Of a DNA stretch of 7,840 bases, positions 1 through 6,130 are shown piece by piece. The stretch is from contig DBMN01000091.1 in the NCBI GenBank assembly GCA_002298965.1, positions 14,941 to 22,780 of the forward strand. The letters run 5' to 3'. Source of the stretch: Rhizobiales bacterium UBA697 (GTDB lineage: Bacteria; Pseudomonadota; Alphaproteobacteria; Rhizobiales; Ancalomicrobiaceae). The translations under genes were made by a program, and so were the position numbers. The notes beneath the pieces were generated by a model that had not been told where the DNA came from, did no database searches, and was given only the letters and a program-made list of their open reading frames with translations. Positions within the stretch are counted from its first letter, which is position 1. Each line of letters opens with the position of its first letter.

Positions 1-7
1 CGTTCGC

Positions 8-1504
8 TCACTTCATCGTCGGGATGGCGAAGTCGGCGCCGGCGCGGATGCCGGAGGGCCAGCGCGAGGTCACCGTCTTGGTCTTGGTCCAGAAGCGGAA
101 GCCGTCGGCGCCGTGCTGGTTGAGGTCGCCGAAGGACGAGCGCTTCCAGCCGCCGAAGGTGTAGTAGGAGAGCGGCACCGGGATCGGCACGTTGATGCCG
201 ACCATGCCGACCTCGACACGCGCCGCGAAGTCGCGGGCCGCGTCGCCGTCCTGGGTGAAGATGGCGGTGCCGTTGCCGTATTCGTGGGCGTTGATCATGC
301 CCAGCGCGTCTTCGTACGTGCCTGCGCGGACGATCGACAGGACCGGGCCGAAGATCTCCTCCTTGTAGATCGTCATGTCGGTCGTGACGTGGTCGAAGAG
401 ACAGCCGCCCATGTAGAAGCCGTTCTCGTAGCCCTGCATCTTGAAGCCGCGGCCGTCGACGAGGAGCTTCGCGCCCTCCTTCACGCCGGTGTCGACATAG
501 GCCTTCACCTTGGCGAGATGGGCGGCGGTGACGACCGGGCCGAAGTCGGCCGACGGATCGGTCGAGGGGCCGATCTTCAGGCTCTCGACCCGCGGCACCA
601 GCTTGTCGAGCAGGCGCTTGGCGGTGCCGGCGCCGACCGGGACCGCGACCGAGATCGCCATGCAGCGCTCGCCGGCCGAGCCGTAGCCGGCGCCGATCAG
701 CGCGTCGACGGCCTTGTCCAGGTCGGCGTCGGGCATCACCACCATGTGGTTCTTGGCACCGCCGAAGCACTGGGCGCGCTTGCCGTTGGCGGTGGCGCGG
801 GCATAGACGTACTGGGCGATCGGGGTCGAGCCGACGAAGGACACCGCCTTGATGTCGGGATCGTCGAGGACCGCGTCGACCGCTTCCTTGTCGCCGTTGA
901 CGACGTTGAAGATGCCGGCCGGCAGGCCCGCCTCGATCCACAGTTCGGCGATCATCATCGGCACGCCGGGATCGCGCTCGGATGGCTTCATGACGAAGGC
1001 GTTGCCGGCGGCGATCGCGGGACCGCACATCCACAGCGGGATCATGGCCGGGAAGTTGAACGGCGAGATGCCGGCGACGACGCCGAGCGGCTGGCGCATC
1101 GAATAGAGGTCGATGCCGGGGCCGGCGTCGGAGGTGAACTCGCCCTTCAGCATGTGCGGGGCGCCGATCGCCACCTCGACCACCTCGAGGCCGCGCTGCA
1201 GGTCGCCGCGGGCGTCGGGCACGGTCTTGCCGTGCTCGCGGGCGAGCAGGTCGGCGATCTGGTCGGCGCGGGCGTTGCAGAGCTCGAGGAACTTCATCAG
1301 CACGCGGGCGCGGCGCTGCGGGTTGACCGCGGCCCATTCGGGCTGGGCGGCCTTGGCGTTCTCGACGACGGCGCGGACCTCGGCGGCGGTGGCGAGCGCG
1401 ACGGTGGCGATCTGTTCGCCCGTCATCGGCTGGAAGACCGGCGCGGTGCGGCCGGAGGTTCCGGCGATCGGCTTGCCGCCCGCGAAGTGACCGTAAGTGC
1501 GCAT
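8..1504 (-). CDS. mmsA: Methylmalonate-semialdehyde dehydrogenase (CoA-acylating)
   Basis: This cytoplasmic ALDH-superfamily enzyme oxidises methylmalonate semialdehyde to propionyl-CoA (and malonate semialdehyde to acetyl-CoA) with NAD+ and CoA, late in valine, beta-alanine, thymine or myo-inositol breakdown. The 498-residue product has the usual family length. Visible landmarks are SPFNFPAMIPLW near residues 147-158 (cofactor binding), FVGST near 223-227, the MMSDH hallmark GGAKNHMVVMPDADLD from about 248, and the catalytic Cys281 in GSAGERCMAIS. In QCFGGAKNH the position matching the general-base Glu of hydrolytic ALDHs is not Glu, as expected for CoA-dependent members. The start at 1504 (MRTYGHF) has GGGAGGAA just upstream. 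An in-frame Met 23 codons earlier gives an arginine/histidine-rich extension without a ribosome binding site. The gene is divergent from a LysR regulator. Family assignment is firm; the pathway served (valine, or inositol as iolA) is not shown here. Confidence 0.93.
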   Translation of the reverse strand: MRTYGHFAGGKPIAGTSGRTAPVFQPMTGEQIATVALATAAEVRAVVENAKAAQPEWAAVNPQRRARVLMKFLELCNARADQIADLLAREHGKTVPDARGDLQRGLEVVEVAIGAPHMLKGEFTSDAGPGIDLYSMRQPLGVVAGISPFNFPAMIPLWMCGPAIAAGNAFVMKPSERDPGVPMMIAELWIEAGLPAGIFNVVNGDKEAVDAVLDDPDIKAVSFVGSTPIAQYVYARATANGKRAQCFGGAKNHMVVMPDADLDKAVDALIGAGYGSAGERCMAISVAVPVGAGTAKRLLDKLVPRVESLKIGPSTDPSADFGPVVTAAHLAKVKAYVDTGVKEGAKLLVDGRGFKMQGYENGFYMGGCLFDHVTTDMTIYKEEIFGPVLSIVRAGTYEDALGMINAHEYGNGTAIFTQDGDAARDFAARVEVGMVGINVPIPVPLSYYTFGGWKRSSFGDLNQHGADGFRFWTKTKTVTSRWPSGIRAGADFAIPTMK

Positions 1505-1650
1505 CGAGTGCTTCCTCCCGTTTGATGGGCTTGTTTCGTGGTGGCGGAGAGTAGGATGGACAAATCGCCACATCCAGAGATCATCACGCCCATGCCCCGT
1601 GGCAAAATGCCCATACGAAACAGTCCTGGGCGAAGGCGAGCGGTGACGAC
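1505..1650. promoter_or_regulatory. Divergent mmsA/lysR control region with short repeats
   Basis: This 146-bp gap between divergent mmsA and the LysR gene must hold both promoters. TGTTTCGT (1532-1539) and ACGAAACA (1615-1622) form a perfect 8-bp inverted pair 75 bp apart, each next to a GCCCAT element (minus strand 1525-1530; plus strand 1609-1614). A third GCCCAT (1588-1593) starts exactly 21 bp before the last, about two helical turns. A second dyad is GTGGCG (1541-1546) with CGCCAC (1566-1571). LysR regulators usually bind several dyads across such regions, so these are candidate operator sites. No convincing sigma-70 promoter could be picked. The function is inferred from position and repeats. 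Confidence 0.5.
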
Positions 1651-2553
1651 ATGCGACGCGGATTCGACTGGAACGACCTGCGCTATTTCCTCGCCGTGGC
1701 GCAGGTCGGCACGCTGACCGGCGCGGCGCGGCGGCTCGGCACCGACCATGCCACCGTGTCGCGACGGATCTCCGCCCTCGAGGCGGCGATCGGGGCGAAG
1801 CTCTTCGAGCGCACGCCGCAGGGCTATCTGCCGACGCTGTCGGGCGAACGCCTCGTCGCCCACGCCGAGGCGATGGCGGCGGAGGCGGAGGCGGCGACCG
1901 AAGGGCTCGGGCGTCCCGAGGCCGGGATCACCGGCACGCTCAGGATCAACACGCTCGAGGGTTTCGGCAACTTCTTTCTCGCCCCCCGCATCGGCCGATT
2001 CGTCGCCCAGCATCCCCGGCTCCGGGTCGAGCTGGTGATGATCCAGCAGATCGTCGCGCTGTCGCGGCGCGAGGGCGACGTGGCGATCGGCATCGAGCCG
2101 CCGAAGGAGAACCGTTTCGTCACCGAGCGGCTGACCGACTATCGCCTCGGCCTGTGGGCCTCGCCCGCCTATCTCGCGGGGCGGCCGGCGATCCAGCGAC
2201 GGGCCGATCTCGCCGGTCACGTCTTCGTCGGCTATGTCGACGACCTGCTCTTCACCCGCGGCCTCGACTATCTCGACGACGTGCTGCAGGGGCTCGAGGC
2301 GCGAATCCAGACCTCGTCGCTGGTCACCCAGCGCGCCATAACCGAGGCGGGGCACGGCATCTGCGTGCTGCCGAACTTCATGGCGCGGGGGCGGCCGGGG
2401 CTGGTGCCCGTGCTTCCCGACGACGTGCGGCTGACCCGCAGCTACTGGCTCTTCACCCACGGCGACATCGCCGACAGCGCGCGGGTGCGCGCGGTCGTGC
2501 GATTCGTGCGCGAGGAGATCGCGGCGGCGGGAGACTGGTTCGGCGCGGCGTGA
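1651..2553 (+). CDS. LysR-family transcriptional regulator
   Basis: This is a DNA-binding regulator of 300 residues, the standard LysR length. The N-terminal winged helix-turn-helix covers about residues 6-65 (WNDLRYFLAVAQVGTLTGAA, then TDHATVSRRISALE and LFERTPQGYLPT). A short linker helix rich in Ala/Glu follows (about 66-88). A two-lobed periplasmic-binding-protein-like effector domain runs from about residue 93 (ITGTLRINTLEGFG) to the end. Being divergent from mmsA, it is probably its activator or repressor, perhaps responding to a branched-chain or beta-amino-acid breakdown intermediate; the ligand cannot be read from the sequence. The ATG at 1651 has only a weak purine stretch upstream (AAGGCGAG, 1633-1640), but it places the HTH at the usual distance from the N-terminus. 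Its stop lies 4 bp from the end of the convergent ArsR gene, so the two transcripts probably overlap. Confidence 0.9.
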   Translation: MRRGFDWNDLRYFLAVAQVGTLTGAARRLGTDHATVSRRISALEAAIGAKLFERTPQGYLPTLSGERLVAHAEAMAAEAEAATEGLGRPEAGITGTLRINTLEGFGNFFLAPRIGRFVAQHPRLRVELVMIQQIVALSRREGDVAIGIEPPKENRFVTERLTDYRLGLWASPAYLAGRPAIQRRADLAGHVFVGYVDDLLFTRGLDYLDDVLQGLEARIQTSSLVTQRAITEAGHGICVLPNFMARGRPGLVPVLPDDVRLTRSYWLFTHGDIADSARVRAVVRFVREEIAAAGDWFGAA

Positions 2554-2557
2554 GCCC

Positions 2558-2875
2558 TCAGGCGGCGCCGGGACCGCAGTCGGCGCGGCAGTAGAGGCCG
2601 TGCAGCGAGGTCAGGATGGTGCGCGCCTCGTCGCCGTGCAGCGAATAGTAGATCATCTGGCCGGCGCGGCGGGTCGAGACGTAGCCCTTGTGACGCAGCA
2701 CGGCGAGATGCTGCGACAGGGCCGACTGCGACAGGCCGACCGACTTCTCGAGTTCGCCGACCGATTTCTCGCCTTCCACCAGCTGACACAGAATCAGCAG
2801 GCGGCGCGGGCTTCCCATCGACTTCAGAAGAGAGGCGGCACGTTCGGCGTTGGCTTCCAGTTGCGCGATGTCCAT
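2558..2875 (-). CDS. ArsR/SmtB-family repressor, BigR/SqrR-like (candidate persulfide sensor)
   Basis: This is a small winged-helix repressor of 105 residues. The ArsR core is RASLLKSMGSPRRLLIL-type sequence, then the DNA-recognition region GLSQSALSQHLAVLRHKGYV (about 47-66) and the wing RRAGQMIYYSL (69-79). The only cysteines are Cys30 (in LILCQLVEGEKSV), Cys96 (in LHGLYCRADC) and Cys100. The 66-residue gap between Cys30 and Cys96 equals that between the redox cysteines of BigR (42/108) and SqrR (41/107), recalled from the literature. Those proteins release DNA when the pair is joined by sulfane sulfur. It lacks the ELCVCDL-type arsenic or cadmium site. The ATG at 2875 has AAGGA upstream; an in-frame Met at 3058 would add 61 arginine-rich residues unlike the family. 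No sulfide-oxidation genes are visible nearby, so its targets may lie elsewhere. The fold is firm; the sensing role is inferred. Confidence 0.9.
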   Translation of the reverse strand: MDIAQLEANAERAASLLKSMGSPRRLLILCQLVEGEKSVGELEKSVGLSQSALSQHLAVLRHKGYVSTRRAGQMIYYSLHGDEARTILTSLHGLYCRADCGPGAA

Positions 2876-3005
2876 AGGACGACGTTCCTTCCCGGCCCTC
2901 CCTGCGGGGCGGAGAGCCCGCCCGGAGGCCGACGCGGCGATCGCGCCCGGGAGACGCGGCCGAATTCGTGGCGACTGTGCCAAAGCACTTCGCGGGTTGC
3001 AAGCA

Positions 3006-3038
3006 TCACGGTTCCGTGAACGGGGCGAAAGCACCCCG
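3006..3038. promoter_or_regulatory. Two adjacent dyads upstream of the ArsR gene
   Basis: The 204-bp gap upstream of the ArsR gene (2876-3079) holds TCACGG-TT-CCGTGA (3006-3019), a perfect 6-bp inverted repeat. Directly next to it is CGGGG-N8-CCCCG (3021-3038). They lie about 130-165 bp before the ArsR start on its sense side, where an operator or leader structure could be. The first resembles a compact repressor half-site pair. Neither matches an operator I know for BigR or SqrR. In GC-rich DNA such short dyads can arise by chance. Confidence 0.3.
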
Positions 3039-3056
3039 AAACAGCTCCGATACTTC

Positions 3057-3075
3057 AAAAATGCCGCCCACCGGC
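3057..3075 (-). terminator. Possible intrinsic terminator after the TetR gene
   Basis: Read on the minus strand, just past the TetR stop codon, a 4-bp all-GC stem (GCCG/CGGC with a 5-nt loop) is followed by A and five T residues (3057-3061). A larger interrupted hairpin (CCACC at 3068-3072 with GGTGG at 3092-3096, and CGTCA/TGACG inside it) overlaps the stop codon and could compete with it. The stem is short, so this is a weak call. If real, it separates the TetR transcript from the ArsR gene. Confidence 0.35.
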
Positions 3076-3079
3076 GACG

Positions 3080-3697
3080 TCATCCTTGACGGGTGGCAAC
3101 CAGCGCGTCGTCGACGAAACGCTCGGCGAGCGCCACCCCGACCTCGGCGGCATAGCAGCCGGGATCGAGGCACCACTGCAGCCACAGGCCGTCCATCAGC
3201 GCGGCGAGCCCGAGCGCGACGCGCTCGACGTCCAGGCTGCGGCCGGCCGGCACACAGGCGGCGAGCTCGACCTCGAGGGTGCGGCGGTAGTCGACCCAGG
3301 TGCGCTTCTGGATCCCCTTCAGCACGTCGACGTGCGGCAGCAGCGACCAGAACACCACCCAGACACGGAGCAGCGCCGGATCGAGCACCTCGGGCGAGAA
3401 GCTCGCCTCGATGAAGGCGGAGAGACGGGCGCGCGCGCCGACGACCGGCTCGACACGGGCGAGGATCGCCGCCATGACGTCGCCCGAGACCTTCTCGTAG
3501 GCGGCGGCGACCAGCGCCTCGATGCCGTCGAAGTGATGGTTGACGAGGCCGGCGGAGACGCCCGCCTCGACCGCGATGCGGCGGACCGAGACGCCGGCGT
3601 GGCCCCACTTGGCGAGGCAGCGCAGCGTCGCCGCCACGAGATCGTCACGGCGGTCCTCGGGCAGGGCCCGACGATATTTCGGTCGATGTTCCGCCAT
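3080..3697 (-). CDS. TetR/AcrR-family regulator, BetI-type
   Basis: This 205-residue DNA-binding regulator has an N-terminal TetR helix-turn-helix at about residues 16-62 (DRRDDLVAATLRCLAKWGHA, then SVRRIAVEAGVSAGLVNHHF). Its ligand and dimer domain from about 85 resembles the BetI C-terminal family, including FIEASFSPEVLDPALLRVW and ALMDGLWLQWCLDPG. BetI itself represses choline-to-glycine-betaine genes in response to choline. No bet genes are visible here, so only the structural subfamily is claimed. The ATG at 3697 has a clear GGAGGG ribosome binding site six bases upstream. The gene starts 46 bp after the small secreted-protein gene on the same strand and could be transcribed with it and the hydroxyacid dehydrogenase. 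Its target and ligand are unknown. Confidence 0.88.
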   Translation of the reverse strand: MAEHRPKYRRALPEDRRDDLVAATLRCLAKWGHAGVSVRRIAVEAGVSAGLVNHHFDGIEALVAAAYEKVSGDVMAAILARVEPVVGARARLSAFIEASFSPEVLDPALLRVWVVFWSLLPHVDVLKGIQKRTWVDYRRTLEVELAACVPAGRSLDVERVALGLAALMDGLWLQWCLDPGCYAAEVGVALAERFVDDALVATRQG

Positions 3698-3743
3698 CGG
3701 CGCTCCCTCCCCCCTTCGGTGGCGCTTCGCGGACCGGCGGGCC

Positions 3744-4169
3744 TCAGGGGCGCCGCCAGGTGGCCACGACCTGCTGCCCGAAGCGCACGACGACGTCGTT
3801 GCCTTCCGGGCTCTTGCGCACGTTGAAGCACTTCTCGCGATTGTTGCCGGTCCAGCGCGAGCAATAGCCCTCGGCGATGACCCGCCAGAAGCCGGAGGTG
3901 GCCTTGGGCCGCTTGGCGCCGATCTGGGTGCGGCTCGACTTGCCGTCGGGCGTGAAGACGATCTCGAACTGGGTGCCGTCGGGCGAGATGGCCAGCACCT
4001 TGCGGCCGTCGAACCAGTTCGCCTTGATCTCGTCGCCCGAGAGCTTCTCCGGCAGGCCGGAGAAGTCGGTCTGCGGCGGCTTGGGCTGGGCGACGGCGGG
4101 CGCGGCCGCCGCCGTCGCGGCGACGACGAAGGCGAGCGTGGCGAGAGACTTCTGAACGGCGCGGCGCAT
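3744..4169 (-). CDS. Small secreted protein of unknown function
   Basis: I do not recognise this protein with confidence. The 141-residue product has a clear Sec signal peptide: basic start (MRRAVQKS), a hydrophobic alanine-rich core (about 9-24) and an AVA-Q cleavage site near residue 28. The mature part of about 113 residues has SGLPEKLSGDEIKANWFDGR, then strand-like segments (KVLAIS, FEIVFTPDGKS), a SGFWRVIAEGYCSRW segment and a KCFNV segment. Its two cysteines (103 and 114) could form a periplasmic disulfide. Small alphaproteobacterial periplasmic proteins of the DUF995 kind look somewhat similar, but that is only an impression. Two in-frame ATGs lie close together; GGAG (4176-4179) suits the second, at 4169. 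It starts 32 bp after the dehydrogenase stop and is probably co-transcribed with it. An enzyme role is unlikely; binding or envelope function is a guess. Confidence 0.8.
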   Translation of the reverse strand: MRRAVQKSLATLAFVVAATAAAAPAVAQPKPPQTDFSGLPEKLSGDEIKANWFDGRKVLAISPDGTQFEIVFTPDGKSSRTQIGAKRPKATSGFWRVIAEGYCSRWTGNNREKCFNVRKSPEGNDVVVRFGQQVVATWRRP

Positions 4170-4201
4170 CGGCATCTCCGGGCGAGGTCGGGCGACCGAC
4201 C

Positions 4202-5188
4202 TCAGAGCATCGAGGGCAGGACGCGATCGGGCGGGCGATGGCCGTCCTGGTAGGTCTTGATGTTGATGATCACCCGCTCGCCCATGTCGATGCGGCCCTC
4301 GAGCGTCGCCGAACCGAGGTGCGGCAGCAGCACGACGCGGCTCGAACGGGCGAGCTTGGGGTTCACCGCCGGCTCGTGCTCGAACACGTCGAGACCGGCA
4401 CCGGCGAGCTCGCCGGCATCCAGCATGCGGGCGAGCGCGTTCTCGTCGATCACCTCGCCGCGGGCGGTGTTGACCACGTAGGCGTCGGCGCGCAGCAGCT
4501 TGAGGCGGCGGGCGGAGAGCAGGTGATAGGTCGCCGGCGTGTGCGGGCAGTGGATCGAGACGACGTCCATGCGGGCGAGCATCTGGTCGAGGCTCTCCCA
4601 CCAGGTCGCGTCCAGACCCTCCTCGACCGAGGCCGGCAGGCGGCGACGGTTGTGGTAGTGGATCGACATGCCGAAGGCCTTGGCGCGACGGGCGACGGCC
4701 TGGCCGATGCGGCCCATGCCGATGATGCCGAGGCGCTTGCCGTTGATGCGATGGCCGAGCATCCAGGTCGGCGACCAGCCGCCCCATTCGCCCGACTGCA
4801 TCACCGCGATGCCCTCGGCCATGCGGCGCGGCACGGCGAGGATCAGCGCCATGGTCATGTCGGCGGTGTCCTCGGTGAGGACGCCGGGGGTGTTGGTGAC
4901 GGTGATGCCGCGGTTGAGCGCGGTCTGCACGTCGATGTTGTCGACACCGTTGCCGTAGTTGGCGATGAGGCGCAGCTGCGGGCCGGCCTGGGAGATGACG
5001 GCGGCGTCGATCACGTCGGTGACGGTCGGCACCAGCACCTCGCAGTGCTTCACCGCGTCGACCAGCTCGGCCTGGGTGAAGGGGCGATCCTCGACGTTGA
5101 GGCGAGCGTCGAAGAGTTCGCGCATCCGCGTCTCGATGACGTCGGGCAGCCGACGGGTGACGATCACCGAGGGTTTGCTCTTCGTCAT
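4202..5188 (-). CDS. D-2-hydroxyacid dehydrogenase, glyoxylate/hydroxypyruvate reductase type
   Basis: This 328-residue cytoplasmic enzyme probably reduces glyoxylate and/or hydroxypyruvate to glycolate and D-glycerate, or works in reverse on a D-2-hydroxyacid. The catalytic domain begins with PSVIVTRRLPDVIE and includes the substrate loop NYGNGVDNID (about 77-86). The Rossmann fold carries GMGRIG (157-162). The expected catalytic triad is present: Arg243 (in NTARGEVID), Glu272 (in FEHEPAVNP) and His290 (in LPHLGSAT). After the second Rossmann strand the sequence is HYHNRRR, with Asn-Arg-Arg in place of an acidic residue, which suggests NADPH preference. The ATG at 5188 is chosen because GGGAG lies 10 bases before it; the GTG at 5197 is only one base from that site. 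Exact substrate is open: D-glycerate dehydrogenase, glyoxylate reductase (gyaR/ghrA-like) and hydroxypyruvate reductase are not separable here. Confidence 0.9.
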   Translation of the reverse strand: MTKSKPSVIVTRRLPDVIETRMRELFDARLNVEDRPFTQAELVDAVKHCEVLVPTVTDVIDAAVISQAGPQLRLIANYGNGVDNIDVQTALNRGITVTNTPGVLTEDTADMTMALILAVPRRMAEGIAVMQSGEWGGWSPTWMLGHRINGKRLGIIGMGRIGQAVARRAKAFGMSIHYHNRRRLPASVEEGLDATWWESLDQMLARMDVVSIHCPHTPATYHLLSARRLKLLRADAYVVNTARGEVIDENALARMLDAGELAGAGLDVFEHEPAVNPKLARSSRVVLLPHLGSATLEGRIDMGERVIINIKTYQDGHRPPDRVLPSML

Positions 5189-5231
5189 GGTACTCACGCT
5201 CCCGCCCGATTCTCGGTTCTTCTGGTGGCCG

Positions 5232-5267
5232 TCGGACGCGGGTCCGATCCGGCGACGAGACCGTCGC
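5232..5267. repeat. Two adjacent perfect tetraloop hairpins
   Basis: TCGGAC-GCGG-GTCCGA (5232-5247) and GCGACG-AGAC-CGTCGC (5252-5267) each form a perfect 6-bp stem with a 4-base loop; their centres are 20 bp apart. They lie 44-79 bp upstream of the dehydrogenase start and may fold in its 5' leader, or act as paired protein-binding dyads. Chance formation in GC-rich DNA cannot be excluded. Confidence 0.4.
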
Positions 5268-5286
5268 TCTCGAACCGCGATCGTCC

Positions 5287-5331
5287 GCGATCATCGTTCC
5301 CGCGACCATCGTGCCGGCGAACATCGTCGCC
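5287..5331 (+). repeat. 15-bp tandem repeat, three units, in a divergent promoter region
   Basis: Three back-to-back 15-bp units begin at 5287, 5302 and 5317. Each starts GCGA-N-CATCGT, and 11 of 15 positions are identical in all three. A shortened unit (GCGATCGTCC, from 5277) precedes them and a degenerate CGATCGTTG (from 5331) follows. Each full unit holds a CGA-N3-TCG dyad. Position and periodicity suggest an array of regulator sites, but 15 bp is not a whole number of helical turns, and the array may instead come from replication slippage. Confidence 0.65.
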
Positions 5332-5417
5332 GATCGTTGATGGCTCGTTAACCGCGACGCTCCCACACTCGGCGGTGAACGTCGGGTCCTTCGTTCTCTC
5401 TATCAGAAGCCTCGCAA

Positions 5418-6008
5418 ATGACAATTCGTCGTGGAACCTACCTTTCGTCGCGGTCCTGGCGCGAGACCGCAGCGCGGGTCCGTCGCGCCGCGGTCGCGGC
5501 GACGGTCGTCGCGGCCGTGGTTCTGGCCGGTTCTCTCGTCCTCGCCGACCACGCGGCGGCCCAGTCGCAGCAGATCGGTCCGAGCGGCCTGCCGCTGCCG
5601 CGTTTCGCCTCGACCAAGTCGAGCCCGGTCAACGTCCGCATGGGGCCGAGCCGCGACCACGACGTCGCCTGGACCTTCGTCAAGCCGGGCGTGCCGGTCG
5701 AGATCACCCAGGAGTTCGACGTCTGGCTGCGCATCCGCGACAGCGAGGGCGCCGAGGGCTGGGTGCAGAAGACGTTGCTCTCGGGCAAGCGCACCGCCCT
5801 CGTCGCACCGTGGGAGAAGAAGGGCACCACGCCGATCCGTCAGGCGGCCGAGGCGAGCGCGCCGATCGTCGCCCAAATCGGTCCCGGCGTCCTCGTCGAC
5901 GTCGCCGAATGCACCGGCCGGTGGTGCCGGATCCAGGTCTCCGGCGCCAAGGGCTGGATCGAACAGGGCCGCGTCTGGGGGGCCTATCCGGACGAAGTCT
6001 TCCGCTGA
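5418..6008 (+). CDS. Exported protein with two SH3-like domains
   Basis: This 196-residue protein has a long basic N-terminus (residues 1-23, five-plus arginines), a hydrophobic segment (about 24-43, AAVAATVVAAVVLAGSLVLA) and a probable signal-peptidase site after DHAAA near residue 48. The mature part carries two bacterial SH3 (DUF1058-like) modules. The first is about 66-122 (VNVRMGPSRDHDVAW, then GVPVEI, WLRIRD, EGWVQ). The second is about 124-190 (APIVAQIGPGVLVDV, CTGRWCRIQ, KGWIEQGRVWG). Cys165 and Cys170 in the second could form a disulfide. Such domains usually bind peptidoglycan or cell-wall peptides, so an envelope role is inferred. The ATG at 5418 has a weak AGAAG eight bases upstream. 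It is divergent from the hydroxyacid dehydrogenase. The gap after it (6009-6155) contains GACGA-T-TCGTC (6065-6075) and a five-T run (6089-6093), too weak to call a terminator. Confidence 0.88.
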   Translation: MTIRRGTYLSSRSWRETAARVRRAAVAATVVAAVVLAGSLVLADHAAAQSQQIGPSGLPLPRFASTKSSPVNVRMGPSRDHDVAWTFVKPGVPVEITQEFDVWLRIRDSEGAEGWVQKTLLSGKRTALVAPWEKKGTTPIRQAAEASAPIVAQIGPGVLVDVAECTGRWCRIQVSGAKGWIEQGRVWGAYPDEVFR

Positions 6009-6130
6009 GGAAGACGCACGTCGGCGGACTGTTCGAATCGCGTTCACCACTCGACGACCAATTCGACGATTCGTCACGCTCGCGCCGCTTTTTCGGGCCT
6101 CGTGGGCCGAATCGACCGTTGCTCCTGCCG

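Larger units (their letters stand above)
5189..5417. promoter_or_regulatory. Divergent control region between dehydrogenase and SH3-protein genes
   Basis: This 229-bp gap separates two genes transcribed away from each other, so it should carry both promoters. From left to right it holds the dehydrogenase ribosome binding site (GGGAG on the minus strand), two adjacent hairpins (5232-5267), a cluster of GCGA/ATCG repeats (5275-5340), a GTTAAC palindrome (5348-5353) and a weak AGAAG ribosome binding site (5405-5409) for the SH3 protein. No convincing -35/-10 pair could be assigned on either strand. The role is inferred from gene orientation. Confidence 0.45.

Noticed and set aside
113..1525. A 470-codon open frame on the plus strand opposite mmsA.
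   Set aside because: It is a His/Asp/Gly/Ala/Arg-rich composition typical of antisense frames in GC-rich DNA, with no recognisable domain, and it mirrors a certain dehydrogenase gene.
1505..1573. In-frame 23-codon N-terminal extension of mmsA.
   Set aside because: The extension has no ribosome binding site and is unlike the family, while the start at 1504 has GGGAGGAA at good distance.
2876..3058. In-frame 61-codon N-terminal extension of the ArsR gene.
   Set aside because: It is Arg/Pro-rich, unlike ArsR proteins, and covers the likely promoter; ATG 2875 has an AAGGA site and gives the usual length.
3080..3697. Naming the TetR gene betI.
   Set aside because: Only the domain subfamily matches; no choline or betaine genes are present, and many BetI-type regulators serve other pathways.
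5287..5331. CRISPR-like array.
   Set aside because: The units are back to back with no spacers and are only 15 bp long, with no cas genes nearby.
3744..5366. A 540-codon minus-strand frame that would join a long N-terminal part to the secreted protein.
   Set aside because: Most of it overlaps the real dehydrogenase in another frame. The signal peptide, ribosome binding site and folded-looking sequence begin only at 4169.
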